DNA from: an uncultured Gammaproteobacteria bacterium
GTDB taxonomy: Bacteria; Pseudomonadota; Gammaproteobacteria; SZUA-140
NCBI GenBank assembly: GCA_945787155.1
Contig: CALZHD010000006.1
Span: 1 to 39,847 of the forward strand
DNA length: 39,847 nt
Reading direction: 5' to 3'
Shown: piece after piece, positions 7,301-16,543 of the stretch
Layout of the letters: each line of letters begins with the position of its first letter
Position numbering within the stretch: the first letter of the stretch is position 1
Notes under the pieces: generated by a model
Told to the model about the DNA's origin: nothing
The model's input: only the letters and a program-made list of their open reading frames with translations
The model's database searches: none
Made by a program: the position numbers and the translations under genes

Positions 7301-8128
7301 ATGAAGACACTAGAACCAAAAAAAGTGGATACTAAAGACATTCCACTTTGGTTTAAAGAATCGTTGAGCTTAATTACTCGCCGCTCGCCGCTCTTCATCT
7401 CATCAATACTCACCTTCTTTGTCATCCTGTTCTTTACCATTCGCGCCTTTGCCACACTTGCTGAACAGACGCCGCCACTGTTAGTACTGCCACTATTTTT
7501 ACTCTTCGTTGCCTTTGTACTCCATTTCTTTTTCAGTGACCTGCTTCTGCTCGCCTTTTCATCAGACAACTCTCGCAAGATAAACATCAGTGAACGAGTA
7601 CAGGCGCTAATACCTGAACAGAAATCTTTTTTAAAAATGACCTTGATGGCTTTTTTGGTAGGCTCAACCTTCTGGTTAATCAGTCTTGCAATGAATGTTG
7701 ACAAAGACCTGCTCAGTGCGTGCATCAGCGTAGTTGATCGCATGCTGTTTGAAAAAGATATGCCGCTTTTCTTTATGCTGAAACTTCTCGCCACCATGCT
7801 CTACTTCATGTTGATGGCGATGTTTCTACTACGAACGATTTTTTGCATCCCGCTGATGCTGTTTCATGAACTGCCCTATGCTGAAGCAAGCGCACTCAGC
7901 CATCGTGCAATCATCATCAACTTTCAGACGATGTGCACCTCACTGGTATTGTGGGCGATATTACTATTGGGAGCGATGGCCGTTGCTAACATACTGGCAT
8001 TGATTCTGTTCCCATTGCTACCCGTATTTGTCTTCGTCTGCTATCGCAACATCTTTCTTGGTCAGACAGAAAACACCCCTGCAACCGCGCTCACCGCAGA
8101 GCTAACGACATCAACTTCCCAAGGATAA
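7301..8128 (+). CDS. Multi-pass inner-membrane protein of unknown function
   Basis: Protein of 275 residues with about six hydrophobic membrane segments, roughly at 32-48, 59-77, 108-128, 151-175, 206-225 and 227-245. The N-terminus (about 28 residues) is polar and the C-terminus is Thr/Ser-rich and soluble. Its layout recalls the BPSS1780-type predicted membrane proteins of proteobacteria, but I would not assign a function. It has its own sigma-70 promoter and a leader hairpin, and appears monocistronic, convergent with the SirB2-like gene. The ribosome-binding site is GGAGAGGAGA upstream of ATG 7301. Confidence 0.8.
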   Translation: MKTLEPKKVDTKDIPLWFKESLSLITRRSPLFISSILTFFVILFFTIRAFATLAEQTPPLLVLPLFLLFVAFVLHFFFSDLLLLAFSSDNSRKINISERVQALIPEQKSFLKMTLMAFLVGSTFWLISLAMNVDKDLLSACISVVDRMLFEKDMPLFFMLKLLATMLYFMLMAMFLLRTIFCIPLMLFHELPYAEASALSHRAIIINFQTMCTSLVLWAILLLGAMAVANILALILFPLLPVFVFVCYRNIFLGQTENTPATALTAELTTSTSQG

Positions 8129-8195
8129 TTGGGGAACAATTTGAAGATGATTTTACGTTACCGCTATTATTTAAGCGCTAATGAAAAACAAGGGA

Positions 8196-8576
8196 CTACA
8201 TCAACGCAAAGAGGAAGCCAAACTGATTTTTGGTCAATGCGACCGATACAATAAAAAGAAACACCACCAATGCGCTGAGCCACGCAAGCCCGCGCCCAAC
8301 ATCTGTTTTAGCGATACGCAGCGCCTCGATACCGAGGCAAATATAGGCCACTAGCGCGAGCAACTTGGCGGTGAGCCATGCATCGGTAAAGGGATATTGC
8401 CCAATAGAAATAGTGAGCGCAATAGCTGTGCCAAGCAGTACCGTATCATTGACATGCGGCACAATCTTAACCCACTTCTGCTGCATCATCGTCGAACCCT
8501 TTATCACCCACAAACCACGAATGAAAAAGAGTGTAAAACTGATCAGCGCTGTAAAAACGTGAATATTTTTTAACAT
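8196..8576 (-). CDS. SirB2-family integral membrane protein
   Basis: Small inner-membrane protein of 126 residues with four hydrophobic helices. It matches the SirB2 family pattern (start LKNIHVFTALISFTLFFIRG, then HVNDTVLLGTAI and TAKLLALVAYICLG). In enterobacteria the family was named as an up-regulator of invasion gene expression; its biochemical role is unknown. It starts at ATG 8576 with AGGG about 8 nt upstream, 20 nt after the dsbC stop, so the two are probably co-transcribed. A direct functional link with DsbC is not evident. Confidence 0.85.
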   Translation of the reverse strand: MLKNIHVFTALISFTLFFIRGLWVIKGSTMMQQKWVKIVPHVNDTVLLGTAIALTISIGQYPFTDAWLTAKLLALVAYICLGIEALRIAKTDVGRGLAWLSALVVFLFIVSVALTKNQFGFLFALM

Positions 8577-8596
8577 TGTAGAAACCCTACTAGCGC

Positions 8597-9319
8597 CTAG
8601 TTTGCTTTGCGTTCGTCGAGTATCTTCTTTAGCTGACCCGGAGGCAGATAACCAGGCATCAACGTACCGTCCTCCAGAATCAATGCGGGGGTACCGCTGA
8701 TGCCAATCTTTCTAGCCAGTGCCATGTGCTCCTGCACCGGATTTTCACACTGACGCTGTTGCGGCTTTTGCCCATTCTTCGCCAATGTCATCTCGGCCTT
8801 CTGGTCCTCAGCACACCAGACTGAAACAATCTTATCGTATGAATTACTACCAATGCCCGCACGTGGGAATGCGAGGTAACGAATCTCGATCCCTGCTCGA
8901 TTGTACTCTGCCATCTGACCATGCAGTTTACGACAGTAGGTACAATCAACATCGGTAAAGACATCAACCACGTGTGCTACCTTGCCATCTTCCGGGGTGT
9001 AACGAAGCCTGGATGCAGGATCAGCAGTCGCCATCAAATTAAGACGACCCTTGGTACGTCGCCCTTCGGTGAGGTTGTCCTGAGTCTTCAAATCGACCAT
9101 GTCTCCCTGAAACAGGTAACGCCCGTCCTCAGAAAGATAGAAGATATCCGAACCGTAAACCACTTCATAAAAACCTTTATAGGGGGTCTCCGCCACCACA
9201 TCCGGCGTTTGCCCTGGAATGATATTGGCAAGCGCCTTTCTCACTGCGCCGTCATCAGCGACTGCTGAGGTGGAAAAGACGGCCAACAAGGCCATCACTA
9301 CTACAATACGTTTATTCAT
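8597..9319 (-). CDS. dsbC: Thiol:disulfide interchange protein DsbC
   Basis: Periplasmic disulfide isomerase, 240 residues. A signal peptide (about residues 1-21, ending STSAVA) precedes an N-terminal dimerisation domain (about 24-85) and a C-terminal thioredoxin domain. The active site is C126-T-Y-C129, and the cis-proline loop is GISGTPA near residue 209. Two further cysteines (WCAEDQ and RQCENP) match the structural disulfide of the family. Periplasmic thiol handling of this kind is also relevant for haem attachment to CxxCH motifs, such as the one in the receptor at 24735-26768. A direct connection is only inference. It lies downstream of xerD after a 78-nt gap and upstream of a SirB2-like gene. 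Confidence 0.96.
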   Translation of the reverse strand: MNKRIVVVMALLAVFSTSAVADDGAVRKALANIIPGQTPDVVAETPYKGFYEVVYGSDIFYLSEDGRYLFQGDMVDLKTQDNLTEGRRTKGRLNLMATADPASRLRYTPEDGKVAHVVDVFTDVDCTYCRKLHGQMAEYNRAGIEIRYLAFPRAGIGSNSYDKIVSVWCAEDQKAEMTLAKNGQKPQQRQCENPVQEHMALARKIGISGTPALILEDGTLMPGYLPPGQLKKILDERKAN

Positions 9320-9397
9320 TATGGTTTCCTGCGGTTAACCGATTTCTAACGCCGGTGAATATAATAACAAAAACCAGCCCCAAAATATCCCCCGTCT

Positions 9398-10330
9398 CTA
9401 CCCTCTTGGATGATGAATCGCATGCATCTCTTTCAGGCGTTCGCGTGCGACATGGGTATAGATCTGCGTGGTGGAGAGATCACTGTGGCCAAGCAACATC
9501 TGCAACACCCGCAGATCGGCACCGTGATTGAGTAAATGTGAAGCAAAGGCGTGACGCATAACATGTGGTGAAAGTGGCTTATGGATCCCGACATTGAGGG
9601 CGTGACGTTTAATCAGATACCAGAAGGCCTGGCGTGTCATCGCATCGCCACGTCGTGTGACAAACAGTGCGCTGCACACCCTGCCACTTAATAACTCAGG
9701 ACGCGACTCATTTTGATAACGTGTAATCCAGTCAAGTGCCTCTTCGCCCAGTGGTACCAGCCGCTCCTTACTCCCCTTGCCCATCACTCGAACCACCCCT
9801 TGCGACAAACTGACCCTCGCGACCTCCAGTCCCACCAATTCAGAAACACGCAGCCCAGTGGCATAAAGCACCTCCAGCATGGCGCGATCGCGTAGTCCCA
9901 GCGAGCTCTCTACATCCGGCGCCTGTAACAGATGCTCTACCTCTTCCTCAGTCAACGTCTTAGGCAGTGGCCGTCCCAGTTTTGGAGATTCGATGCGAGC
10001 ACTAGGATCTTCAGTAAGTGCCCCTTCGCGCACCAGGTATTGATAGAGACGCCGCACACTGGAAAGGATGCGGGCACTTGAACGTGCGTGCATCCCTTGC
10101 GTGACGCAATGGGCCAGGTAAGCCAGAAGATCATTGCGCCTAACATTCATTAATGTACTTTCATTACTCGCTAACCACGAGGCCAACTTTTGCAGATCAG
10201 AACGATAAGCGGCAAGTGTATTTTTACTCAGCCCTTGCTCCATCCACAGCGCATCGAGAAAACGGTCGATCAAGCCACTGTCCTGCGCCGACAGCACATT
10301 GGCCGTTAATGCTCGATCACTGTCGCTCAT
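9398..10330 (-). CDS. xerD: Site-specific tyrosine recombinase XerD
   Basis: Tyrosine recombinase resolving chromosome dimers at dif with XerC and FtsK. It has 310 residues, slightly longer than E. coli XerD (298) because of an N-terminal extension. An N-terminal core-binding SAM-like domain (about 20-105) precedes the catalytic domain with R161, K185, H256, R259, H282 and nucleophile Y291 (TTQIYTHV). It ends in LKEMHAIHHPRG, typical of XerD rather than XerC. The start overlaps the ogt 3' end by 14 nt. The neighbouring dsbC on the 3' side is a common proteobacterial arrangement (xerD-dsbC). Confidence 0.95.
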   Translation of the reverse strand: MSDSDRALTANVLSAQDSGLIDRFLDALWMEQGLSKNTLAAYRSDLQKLASWLASNESTLMNVRRNDLLAYLAHCVTQGMHARSSARILSSVRRLYQYLVREGALTEDPSARIESPKLGRPLPKTLTEEEVEHLLQAPDVESSLGLRDRAMLEVLYATGLRVSELVGLEVARVSLSQGVVRVMGKGSKERLVPLGEEALDWITRYQNESRPELLSGRVCSALFVTRRGDAMTRQAFWYLIKRHALNVGIHKPLSPHVMRHAFASHLLNHGADLRVLQMLLGHSDLSTTQIYTHVARERLKEMHAIHHPRG

Positions 10331-10799
10331 GCGCCAACAACCACTGCTTCAGATTCAATTCTGCGCCATCAGTACAGCCGTTATAGCCACCAATGCCCCT
10401 GGCAGCAACAATACGGTGACACGGCACTACAATCGGCACTGGATTACGCCGACACGCACCCCCGACAGCACGCGATGCGCTTTCTAGATAACTGGCAACA
10501 TCGCCATAACGACGCGTCTCTCCCACTGGGATCGATGTCATAAACTGCCATACGCGCTGCTGAAAGTCAGTCCCCTGGGCTGCGATTGACAGCGAGAACT
10601 GCCACTGCGGATCATCGAAATAGGCCTGTAATTGCATCACAACCTCTTGCGCAATATCAGATGCCGGGCGGCATGTCTGATCGCATGCTGGTAAAAGATC
10701 GATCGCTATTAGCTTATCCAGCTTCGCCACAATGCCAAGCTTCATTGAAGCCACTGGTGTCTCAATGACGGCATCATAATTTGCTAGATCTGCTTGCAT
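10317..10799 (-). CDS. ogt: Methylated-DNA--protein-cysteine methyltransferase (Ogt type)
   Basis: Suicide DNA-repair enzyme taking the methyl group from O6-methylguanine or O4-methylthymine onto its active cysteine. It has 160 residues from ATG 10799; an in-frame GTG one codon upstream is possible. The active site is PCHRI, with the cysteine near residue 127. The helix-turn-helix part shows FQQRVWQFMTSIPVGETRRYGDVA, split here only for reference, and the arginine finger region RAVGGACRRNP. The N-terminal RNase H-like domain is short. It has no Ada-type regulatory domain. A 13-nt palindrome CAGATTAAATCTG (10856-10868) lies about 57 nt upstream and could be an operator. It overlaps xerD by 14 nt. 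Confidence 0.92.
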   Translation of the reverse strand: MQADLANYDAVIETPVASMKLGIVAKLDKLIAIDLLPACDQTCRPASDIAQEVVMQLQAYFDDPQWQFSLSIAAQGTDFQQRVWQFMTSIPVGETRRYGDVASYLESASRAVGGACRRNPVPIVVPCHRIVAARGIGGYNGCTDGAELNLKQWLLAHERQ

Positions 10800-10874
10800 C
10801 ACTCATTCACATACCGATAATTTCACTCAATTCTAATTATGCGCTAATTCCATGCCAGATTAAATCTGTCCCAT

Positions 10875-10908
10875 AAAAAAAGGCCAGTAACAAACGTTAC
10901 TGGCCTTT
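10875..10908 (-). terminator. Rho-independent terminator of the rpsP-rimM-trmD-rplS block
   Basis: Read on the minus strand, the 13-bp stem AAAGGCCAGTAAC / GTTACTGGCCTTT with a 4-nt loop is followed by seven T (As at 10875-10881 on the plus strand). It sits 49 nt beyond the rplS stop and insulates ogt-xerD. Confidence 0.95.
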
Positions 10909-10956
10909 CATCATCAACCGCAACCTCGTCCAAAAGTGTGCGAGGTAAACAGTCGC

Positions 10957-11304
10957 TTATTTCAGTTTTTCTTTAATACGGGCAGCCTTACCACGCAGAT
11001 TGCGCAGGTAGTAAAGCTTGGCACGTCTTACGTCACCACGACGGATCACGGTGATATCCTGAACATTCGGGCTATAGGTCTGAAATACACGCTCAACACC
11101 TTCGCCGTAAGAAATTTTACGCACGGTGAATGAAGAGTTCAGACCGCGGTTACGCTTGGCAATCACGACACCTGCAAACGCCTGCAGACGCTCACGCTCA
11201 CCCTCTTTTACACGGACTTTCACTTCAATGGTGTCACCCGGTGCAAACGGTGGCACTTCACGGCCCATCTGTTCTTCTTCGATTTGTTTAATGATGTTGC
11301 TCAC
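10957..11304 (-). CDS. rplS: 50S ribosomal protein L19
   Basis: Protein of 115 residues at the 30S-50S interface. It starts at GTG 11304-11302 with AGGAG 7 nt upstream. The N-terminus [20 protein letters not shown] and the core [16 protein letters not shown], plus the C-terminal [16 protein letters not shown], are diagnostic. Last gene of the conserved block rpsP-rimM-trmD-rplS, 48 nt after trmD. Confidence 0.98.
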   Translation of the reverse strand: MSNIIKQIEEEQMGREVPPFAPGDTIEVKVRVKEGERERLQAFAGVVIAKRNRGLNSSFTVRKISYGEGVERVFQTYSPNVQDITVIRRGDVRRAKLYYLRNLRGKAARIKEKLK

Positions 11305-11352
11305 GGTCTTACTCCTGCTATCACCAATGTGTGTTTAATTTAATGACTATTA

Positions 11353-12123
11353 CTATTTTTCATGTTGCTGGATAAACGCATCCAGCAACTGCTGTTGTTC
11401 TTCATTCAATGTAACGCCCTCAAGTAAATCAGGACGCCGCAACCATGTTCTACCCAGTGCCTGTTGCTGTCGCCAACGATCAATCGCCTGATGGTTGCCA
11501 CTTAACAGCACCGCTGGCACCGCTTTATCATCCACCACTTCTGGACGCGTGTAGTGCGGACAATCAAGCAATCCTGCCACAAACGAATCCTGCTGCGCCG
11601 AGTCTTCATGCCCCAGTGCGCCGGGCAACAGACGCGTCACCGCATCAATCACCACCATGGCCGCCAGTTCACCGCCACTCAATACATAATCACCAATCGA
11701 GATCTCTTCATCGATCTGTGATTCTATCAGGCGTTCATCAATCCCTTCGTAACGCCCAGCGACCAGAATCAGATTAGGCACCTGCGACAACTCAGTCGCC
11801 ATGCGCTGATCCAGCCGTCGCCCCTGTGGCGACATATAGATCACTTTACTCTCACCCTGCCCAGTATCCTGTTCAATACTAAGCGCCGCTTGCGCCTCGC
11901 GTGCCGCGTTAATCGCATCACGTAGCGGCGGTAACATCATCACCATGCCGGGGCCGCCGCCATAAGGGCGATCATCCACGCTCTGGTGACGGTCAGTGGT
12001 GAAATCGCGAGGATTGGTTACCGCCAACTGCAACAACCCACGTTCAATCGCCCTGCCGGTAATCCCATCCTGTCTCAACGCATCAAACATGTGCGGAAAC
12101 AGCGAGACCACATCAATTCTCAC
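11353..12123 (-). CDS. trmD: tRNA (guanine-N1)-methyltransferase TrmD
   Basis: SPOUT (trefoil-knot) methyltransferase making m1G37 in tRNAs; prevents +1 frameshifting. It has 256 residues. I chose GTG at 12123-12121 because the protein then begins [13 protein letters not shown], as in E. coli (MWIGIISLFPEMF), and GGAG lies 9 nt upstream. An in-frame TTG at 12144 would overlap rimM and is less likely. Signatures: [66 protein letters not shown]. It starts 2 nt after the rimM stop. Confidence 0.97.
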   Translation of the reverse strand: MRIDVVSLFPHMFDALRQDGITGRAIERGLLQLAVTNPRDFTTDRHQSVDDRPYGGGPGMVMMLPPLRDAINAAREAQAALSIEQDTGQGESKVIYMSPQGRRLDQRMATELSQVPNLILVAGRYEGIDERLIESQIDEEISIGDYVLSGGELAAMVVIDAVTRLLPGALGHEDSAQQDSFVAGLLDCPHYTRPEVVDDKAVPAVLLSGNHQAIDRWRQQQALGRTWLRRPDLLEGVTLNEEQQQLLDAFIQQHEK

Positions 12124-12125
12124 CG

Positions 12126-12635
12126 TTAAAACTCCGGGTCCCAATCGACCAACATCAACCCCTTTTCAAGATCAATGTCGATAATCACATCGCCTCGGAC
12201 AAACGGGATTAAGCGCTCACGATCTCCCTCTACCACCACCACATCATTGGCGCCAGTATCAAACAGGTGATCAATCTTGCCTAGCGATACACCGTCAACC
12301 GTCTCTACCTGTAGCCCTACCAGATCAGCCCAATAATACTCATCAGCTGCTGCTGGCGGGAGCTGATCACGATTGACCTTAATATCCAGTCCAATCAACG
12401 ATCTCACCTCATCACGATCATCATAACCTTCGAGATGCGCAACGATGCCTTTGCCTTGCGGACGGCCATCCACCACCTTCATGGTTCGCCAGCCACCCTC
12501 CTCAGAACCTACCTGCCATGGCAGATAACCAAGGATGTTTTCTCGCGGTTGTGTATAGGAATAGACCTTCACCCAACCACGTACACCATAAATGCCTGAA
12601 ATACGGCCGACCAGAACCGCTGATCGATCACTCAT
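12126..12635 (-). CDS. rimM: Ribosome maturation factor RimM
   Basis: 16S rRNA processing and 30S head assembly factor, 169 residues. An N-terminal RimM beta-barrel ([20 protein letters not shown]) and a C-terminal PRC-barrel domain ([16 protein letters not shown] ... [16 protein letters not shown]) are visible. It binds S19 in the 30S head. It lies between rpsP and trmD with short spacers (18 and 2 nt), consistent with one operon. Confidence 0.97.
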   Translation of the reverse strand: MSDRSAVLVGRISGIYGVRGWVKVYSYTQPRENILGYLPWQVGSEEGGWRTMKVVDGRPQGKGIVAHLEGYDDRDEVRSLIGLDIKVNRDQLPPAAADEYYWADLVGLQVETVDGVSLGKIDHLFDTGANDVVVVEGDRERLIPFVRGDVIIDIDLEKGLMLVDWDPEF

Positions 12636-12653
12636 ATCAGGCGTTACCTATTG

Positions 12654-12899
12654 TTAGGCAGCTTCCTGCGACTTAACCAGCTTTGCAACTCGCTCAGATG
12701 GCTGAGCACCCTGGGAAACCCAGTAGTTTAGCCGCTCATTGTCGAGTCTCAATTTTTCTTCATTTCCCTGAGCCACTGGATTAAAGAACCCCAGACGCTC
12801 AATGAAACGACCGTCGCGGGCTCTACGGCTATCGGCTACCACGATGTGGTAGAAAGGACGCTTCTTGGCGCCACCGCGTGCTAAACGTATCGTTACCAT
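12654..12899 (-). CDS. rpsP: 30S ribosomal protein S16
   Basis: Protein of 81 residues beginning [20 protein letters not shown], with [20 protein letters not shown], the S16 signature. AGAGGA precedes the ATG. First gene of the rpsP-rimM-trmD-rplS block. The 204-nt gap to ffh should contain the operon promoter, but I could not pick a convincing -35/-10 pair there. Confidence 0.98.
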   Translation of the reverse strand: MVTIRLARGGAKKRPFYHIVVADSRRARDGRFIERLGFFNPVAQGNEEKLRLDNERLNYWVSQGAQPSERVAKLVKSQEAA

Positions 12900-13103
12900 A
12901 AGTAACTTATTTCCTCTTGTTCTGTCTCAAATATGCACCCAGGTTGTTTATCTGGAGGCGGAAAAGCACGACATTTTACGTGAAACCACACACTTAGGAA
13001 AGCCTAATTTCATCATGAAGGCGATTTACACTCGCCACCACCCACTGACAACGCCGTAAATTTGCTAATACAACCTAGAAAAAACCGCAACTCACTGATT
13101 ATA

Positions 13104-14450
13104 TTAAAAAGGAAGCTGTCCTTTGAGACCACGCATCATCTTGCCCATACCGCCCTTGGACATCTTCTTCATCATCTTCTGCATCTGCGTAAATTGCTTC
13201 AGCATACGATTGACATCCTGCACCTGTACGCCGGAGCCCGCCGCAATACGACGCTTACGCGAGGCTTTAATGATATCAGGGTGACTTCGTTCATGCGGCG
13301 TCATCGAGTTGATCATCGCTTCGACACGATCAAACTGCTTATCATTGATCTGCCCTTTGGCTTCCTGCGGGATATTGGAAAGCCCAGGAATCTTGTCCAT
13401 CAGTCCTGCAACGCCGCCCATGCCCTTCATCTGTTGCAACTGATCCCGGTAATCCGCTAAATCGAAGCCCTTGCCCTGCTTCATCTTTTTAGCGAATTTT
13501 TCCGCCTTATCACGATCTATTTTGCCTTCGGCCTCTTCGACCAGCGTCAGCACATCGCCCATTCCAAGGATGCGCGATGCAACACGGTCCGGGTGAAACA
13601 GCTCTAGCGCCTCATTTTTCTCACCGACACCCAGAAATTTGATCGGTTTGCCGGTGATCTGGCGAATCGACAGCGCCGCACCACCGCGGGCATCACCATC
13701 GGTCTTGGTCAACACCACCCCAGTCAACGGCAGTGCGTCATTGAAGGCCTTGGCGGTATTGGCAGCATCCTGCCCGGTCATGCTGTCGACGACAAATAAT
13801 GTCTCGATCGGCTCAACGGCCGCATGCACTTCTTTGATCTCACCCATCATTTCGTGGTCGACATGCAGACGCCCTGCCGTATCGATGATGACTACATCAA
13901 TGAACTGCTTTTTAGCCTGTTTGATCGCCGCTTTGGCGATCTTGACCGGTTTTTGTGATGGATCACTGGGGAAAAACGTGGCGCCCACCTCACCCGCCAA
14001 CGCCTGCAATTGCTCAATTGCCGCCGGACGGTAGACATCAGCACTCACCACCATCACACTCTTTTTCTGTTTCTGCTGCAAAAAGCGCGACAGCTTAGCG
14101 ACGGTAGTGGTTTTACCTGCCCCTTGCAGGCCCGCCATCAAAATCACCGCCGGTGGCTGTGTACTGAGATTAAGCTCCTCGCACGCCTCACCCATGGTTA
14201 CTGTCAGTTCATCACTCACCACCTTGATGAATGCCTGCCCTGGCGTCAGGCTAAGCAACACCTCTTTGCCAATCGCCCGCTCTTTAACACGCGCTATAAA
14301 TTCACGCACCACTGGCAAGGCTACGTCGGCCTCCAGCAGTGCCATGCGTACTTCACGCAACGCATCTTTGATATTTTCTTCGGTCAGCCGCCCCTGACCA
14401 CGGACATTTTTAAGGGTACGACCCAGGCGATCACTTAAGCCATCAAACAT
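13104..14450 (-). CDS. ffh: Signal recognition particle protein Ffh
   Basis: GTPase subunit of the signal recognition particle, 448 residues, binding 4.5S RNA and signal sequences for co-translational membrane targeting. N domain (about 1-85); G domain with P-loop GLQGAGKTTTVAKL near 108-121, DTAGRLH near 190 and TKTDGDARGG near 247; then a methionine-rich M domain whose C-terminal part reads MQKMMKKMSKGGMGKMMRG. The position next to rpsP and ypjD matches the E. coli order. No clear terminator is seen in the short spacer to rpsP. Confidence 0.98.
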   Translation of the reverse strand: MFDGLSDRLGRTLKNVRGQGRLTEENIKDALREVRMALLEADVALPVVREFIARVKERAIGKEVLLSLTPGQAFIKVVSDELTVTMGEACEELNLSTQPPAVILMAGLQGAGKTTTVAKLSRFLQQKQKKSVMVVSADVYRPAAIEQLQALAGEVGATFFPSDPSQKPVKIAKAAIKQAKKQFIDVVIIDTAGRLHVDHEMMGEIKEVHAAVEPIETLFVVDSMTGQDAANTAKAFNDALPLTGVVLTKTDGDARGGAALSIRQITGKPIKFLGVGEKNEALELFHPDRVASRILGMGDVLTLVEEAEGKIDRDKAEKFAKKMKQGKGFDLADYRDQLQQMKGMGGVAGLMDKIPGLSNIPQEAKGQINDKQFDRVEAMINSMTPHERSHPDIIKASRKRRIAAGSGVQVQDVNRMLKQFTQMQKMMKKMSKGGMGKMMRGLKGQLPF

Positions 14451-14571
14451 CGAAAATTCTCTAACTCGCTAATTTATGGATTTTACTACAGACCGCCAAT
14501 GATACACGTTTCACTGACCATAGATAAGAATGAAGTCGCAGCCCAGAACAGGCCGCTGCACAGAAAATAGA

Positions 14572-15336
14572 TTACAGCTCGAACACCTGATTGCCGAGTA
14601 GTCGCTTCAGATTACGCTCTGGCATCAACGCCTGACACTCATCAAATATCCGCTGTTCCTCTCCCGGCTTGTTGTGCGTGATAAAGATCTCCGGCGTGTG
14701 ATTAAGTTTCACCAGATCCTCTGCCAGTAATGAAGGACAGTAGTGGCGTGCCTTGAGACTCAATTCCCTGTCCTTATTACTGAAGGCTGACTCTACCAGC
14801 AACAGGTCAAGCCTGTCATGGGCATTGAGCGCCGCCCAGAAGGTATCATTGGTAACAGTATCGCCAGTAAAGGCAAATACCCCACTATCGCATGCCACGC
14901 GATAACCGACGGTTGGCACAATATGATTGACGGGGATCATCTCCAGCGAACGCCCTTCAAGCTCACAGGTCTCACCTGGGGAAAGGACATCATAGGCCAT
15001 TACTGGGATTTCAGGGGTGGGTAGTTTCGCGAAATCGGGCCAAACAGCCCAATTAAAGATATGTTTTTTCAGCACATCTATAGTCGGTGCCTGAGCATGA
15101 ATTACGATCGGTTGCTTGAGCTGATCAAAAATACTATCGACCATCAACGGTAGGCAGGCAATATGATCCAGATGAGCGTGAGTCACGAAGACATGGCGCA
15201 CCTTCGCCATCTCTTCGAGCGTCAATTCACCGATACCGGTACCGGCATCAATCAGTATATCGTCATCAATCAGCAGCGAAGTCGTCCTCAAACCATCCCC
15301 GATTCCACCGCTACAGCCCAGTACACGCAATTTCAT
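14572..15336 (-). CDS. Metallo-beta-lactamase-fold hydrolase, class II cyclic-nucleotide phosphodiesterase-like
   Basis: Protein of 254 residues with the metal motif T-H53-A-H55-L-D57-H58, a further metal histidine (probably H138 in VNHIVP) and aspartate (FTGDTV), and a late histidine (FITHNKPGE). The overall pattern, starting MKLRVLGCSGGIGDGLRTTS and lacking the longer RNase Z or beta-CASP parts, best fits class II 3',5'-cyclic nucleotide phosphodiesterase-like proteins. No signal peptide is seen, so it is cytoplasmic. Substrate (cAMP or another phosphodiester) is not provable. It sits upstream of ffh in the same direction with a 121-nt gap, and divergent from ypjD. E. coli has no gene here. 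Confidence 0.75.
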   Translation of the reverse strand: MKLRVLGCSGGIGDGLRTTSLLIDDDILIDAGTGIGELTLEEMAKVRHVFVTHAHLDHIACLPLMVDSIFDQLKQPIVIHAQAPTIDVLKKHIFNWAVWPDFAKLPTPEIPVMAYDVLSPGETCELEGRSLEMIPVNHIVPTVGYRVACDSGVFAFTGDTVTNDTFWAALNAHDRLDLLLVESAFSNKDRELSLKARHYCPSLLAEDLVKLNHTPEIFITHNKPGEEQRIFDECQALMPERNLKRLLGNQVFEL

Positions 15337-15684
15337 TCTATATTTCCCGAATATCTACGCTTTCAGCACGCTTGTTAAGATAAATCCACGCTAAGTTAAC
15401 GACTTCCGCATCATGCATTGAAATACATTTTTCGAAATCACCCAGCCATTTCACCTCAAATTTACTTAAAAATCTCTTAACGCCCCATGTATCGCTGTAA
15501 ATATGGTGTTAACATGGCATGAAACGGTGCACTATGACATCGCAACACTATCATATCTATCGACATTTTCATTTATCTTTTAAGCGAAATTTGCCCATTA
15601 AGTTAAATATTTAACGAAAACATCTCTTCAATGACTCCATCGCTTGTGTCATCATTCTGCCTTAATAAAAAATTCTGATCCTAT
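15337..15684. other. Divergent intergenic region with a 14-bp perfect palindrome
   Basis: This 348-nt A+T-rich gap separates the phosphodiesterase-like gene (minus) from ypjD (plus) and must hold both promoters. The clearest element is the exact palindrome GTTAAATATTTAAC at 15602-15615, about 70 nt upstream of the ypjD start. I see no convincing small gene, tRNA or terminator in it. Confidence 0.5.
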
Positions 15685-16485
15685 ATGAGTACTACAATTA
15701 TCAGTTTCGCCGCCATTGCCTGTTACCTCGCTACTGCGACTCTGCTGGTGATGCGCCTGACAAAGAAGATCGAGATTAACAACAAGACCAAGTTGATCCT
15801 GCTGGGCCTGCTCGCAATGACGCTGCACGCCACGGTCCTGGCCTTCAATATGCTCACCCCACAAGGGATCAATTTTGGTTTTTTCAACGCCGTCTCGCTA
15901 CTCTCATGGTTGATCGCACTCATCCTGCTAACAGCTGCGCTGACCAAGCCGGTGGAAAACCTAGGCATTGTTATTCTGCCATTAGCGGCACTCGCAATCT
16001 CTCTAGTGCTGGTCTTCCCGTCCGAACACTACATCACTGAAGCCGGTAAAACTCAGATTGGCGCTCACATTCTGATTTCTATTATCGCTTATAGCCTGTT
16101 GAGTATCGCTGCAGTGCAAGCGGTGTTGTTAGCGATTCAGGATCGCCACCTGCATAATAAACATCCAGGTGGTTTCATTCGCACCCTCCCACCACTGCAA
16201 ACCATGGAAACACTGCTGTTTCAGATGATTGGACTTGGTTTTATACTCTATAGCCTGTCACTCGTCAGCGGTGCGCTATTCATTGAAAATATGTTTGCGC
16301 AGCATCTAGCACATAAGACCGTCTTTTCAATCACCGCCTGGACTGTTTTCGCAATCCTGCTATGGGGCCGCTGGCAACATGGCTGGCGTGGGAAAAAAGC
16401 GATTCGCTGGACACTGGGTGGGTTCACTGCAGTACTGCTCGCGTACCTTGGAAGTAAACTGGTACTGGAAGTGGTACTCAAGTAG
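15685..16485 (+). CDS. ypjD: YpjD/CcsA-like inner-membrane cytochrome c assembly-family protein
   Basis: Polytopic membrane protein of 266 residues with about eight helices, in the cytochrome c assembly (CcsA/CcmC/CcmF) superfamily. The C-terminal part FSITAWTVFAILLWGRWQHG followed by RGKKAIRW closely resembles E. coli YpjD. Family members handle haem, though YpjD itself is poorly characterised; it is not the core CcmC or CcmF. Gene order ffh - ypjD - CNNM protein is as in E. coli, except that a phosphodiesterase-like gene is inserted after ffh. It starts at ATG 15685 with a weak ribosome-binding site. It is 58 nt from the next gene. Confidence 0.85.
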   Translation: MSTTIISFAAIACYLATATLLVMRLTKKIEINNKTKLILLGLLAMTLHATVLAFNMLTPQGINFGFFNAVSLLSWLIALILLTAALTKPVENLGIVILPLAALAISLVLVFPSEHYITEAGKTQIGAHILISIIAYSLLSIAAVQAVLLAIQDRHLHNKHPGGFIRTLPPLQTMETLLFQMIGLGFILYSLSLVSGALFIENMFAQHLAHKTVFSITAWTVFAILLWGRWQHGWRGKKAIRWTLGGFTAVLLAYLGSKLVLEVVLK

Positions 16486-16543
16486 CCAATGACACCCCAC
16501 TTAATTATGATAGTAATTCAACACTCTTCACGAAGCTCATATC

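Noticed and set aside
12124-12144. TTG start giving a longer TrmD
   Set aside because: It adds residues absent from the family and overlaps rimM; GTG 12123 has a good ribosome-binding site and the expected N-terminus.
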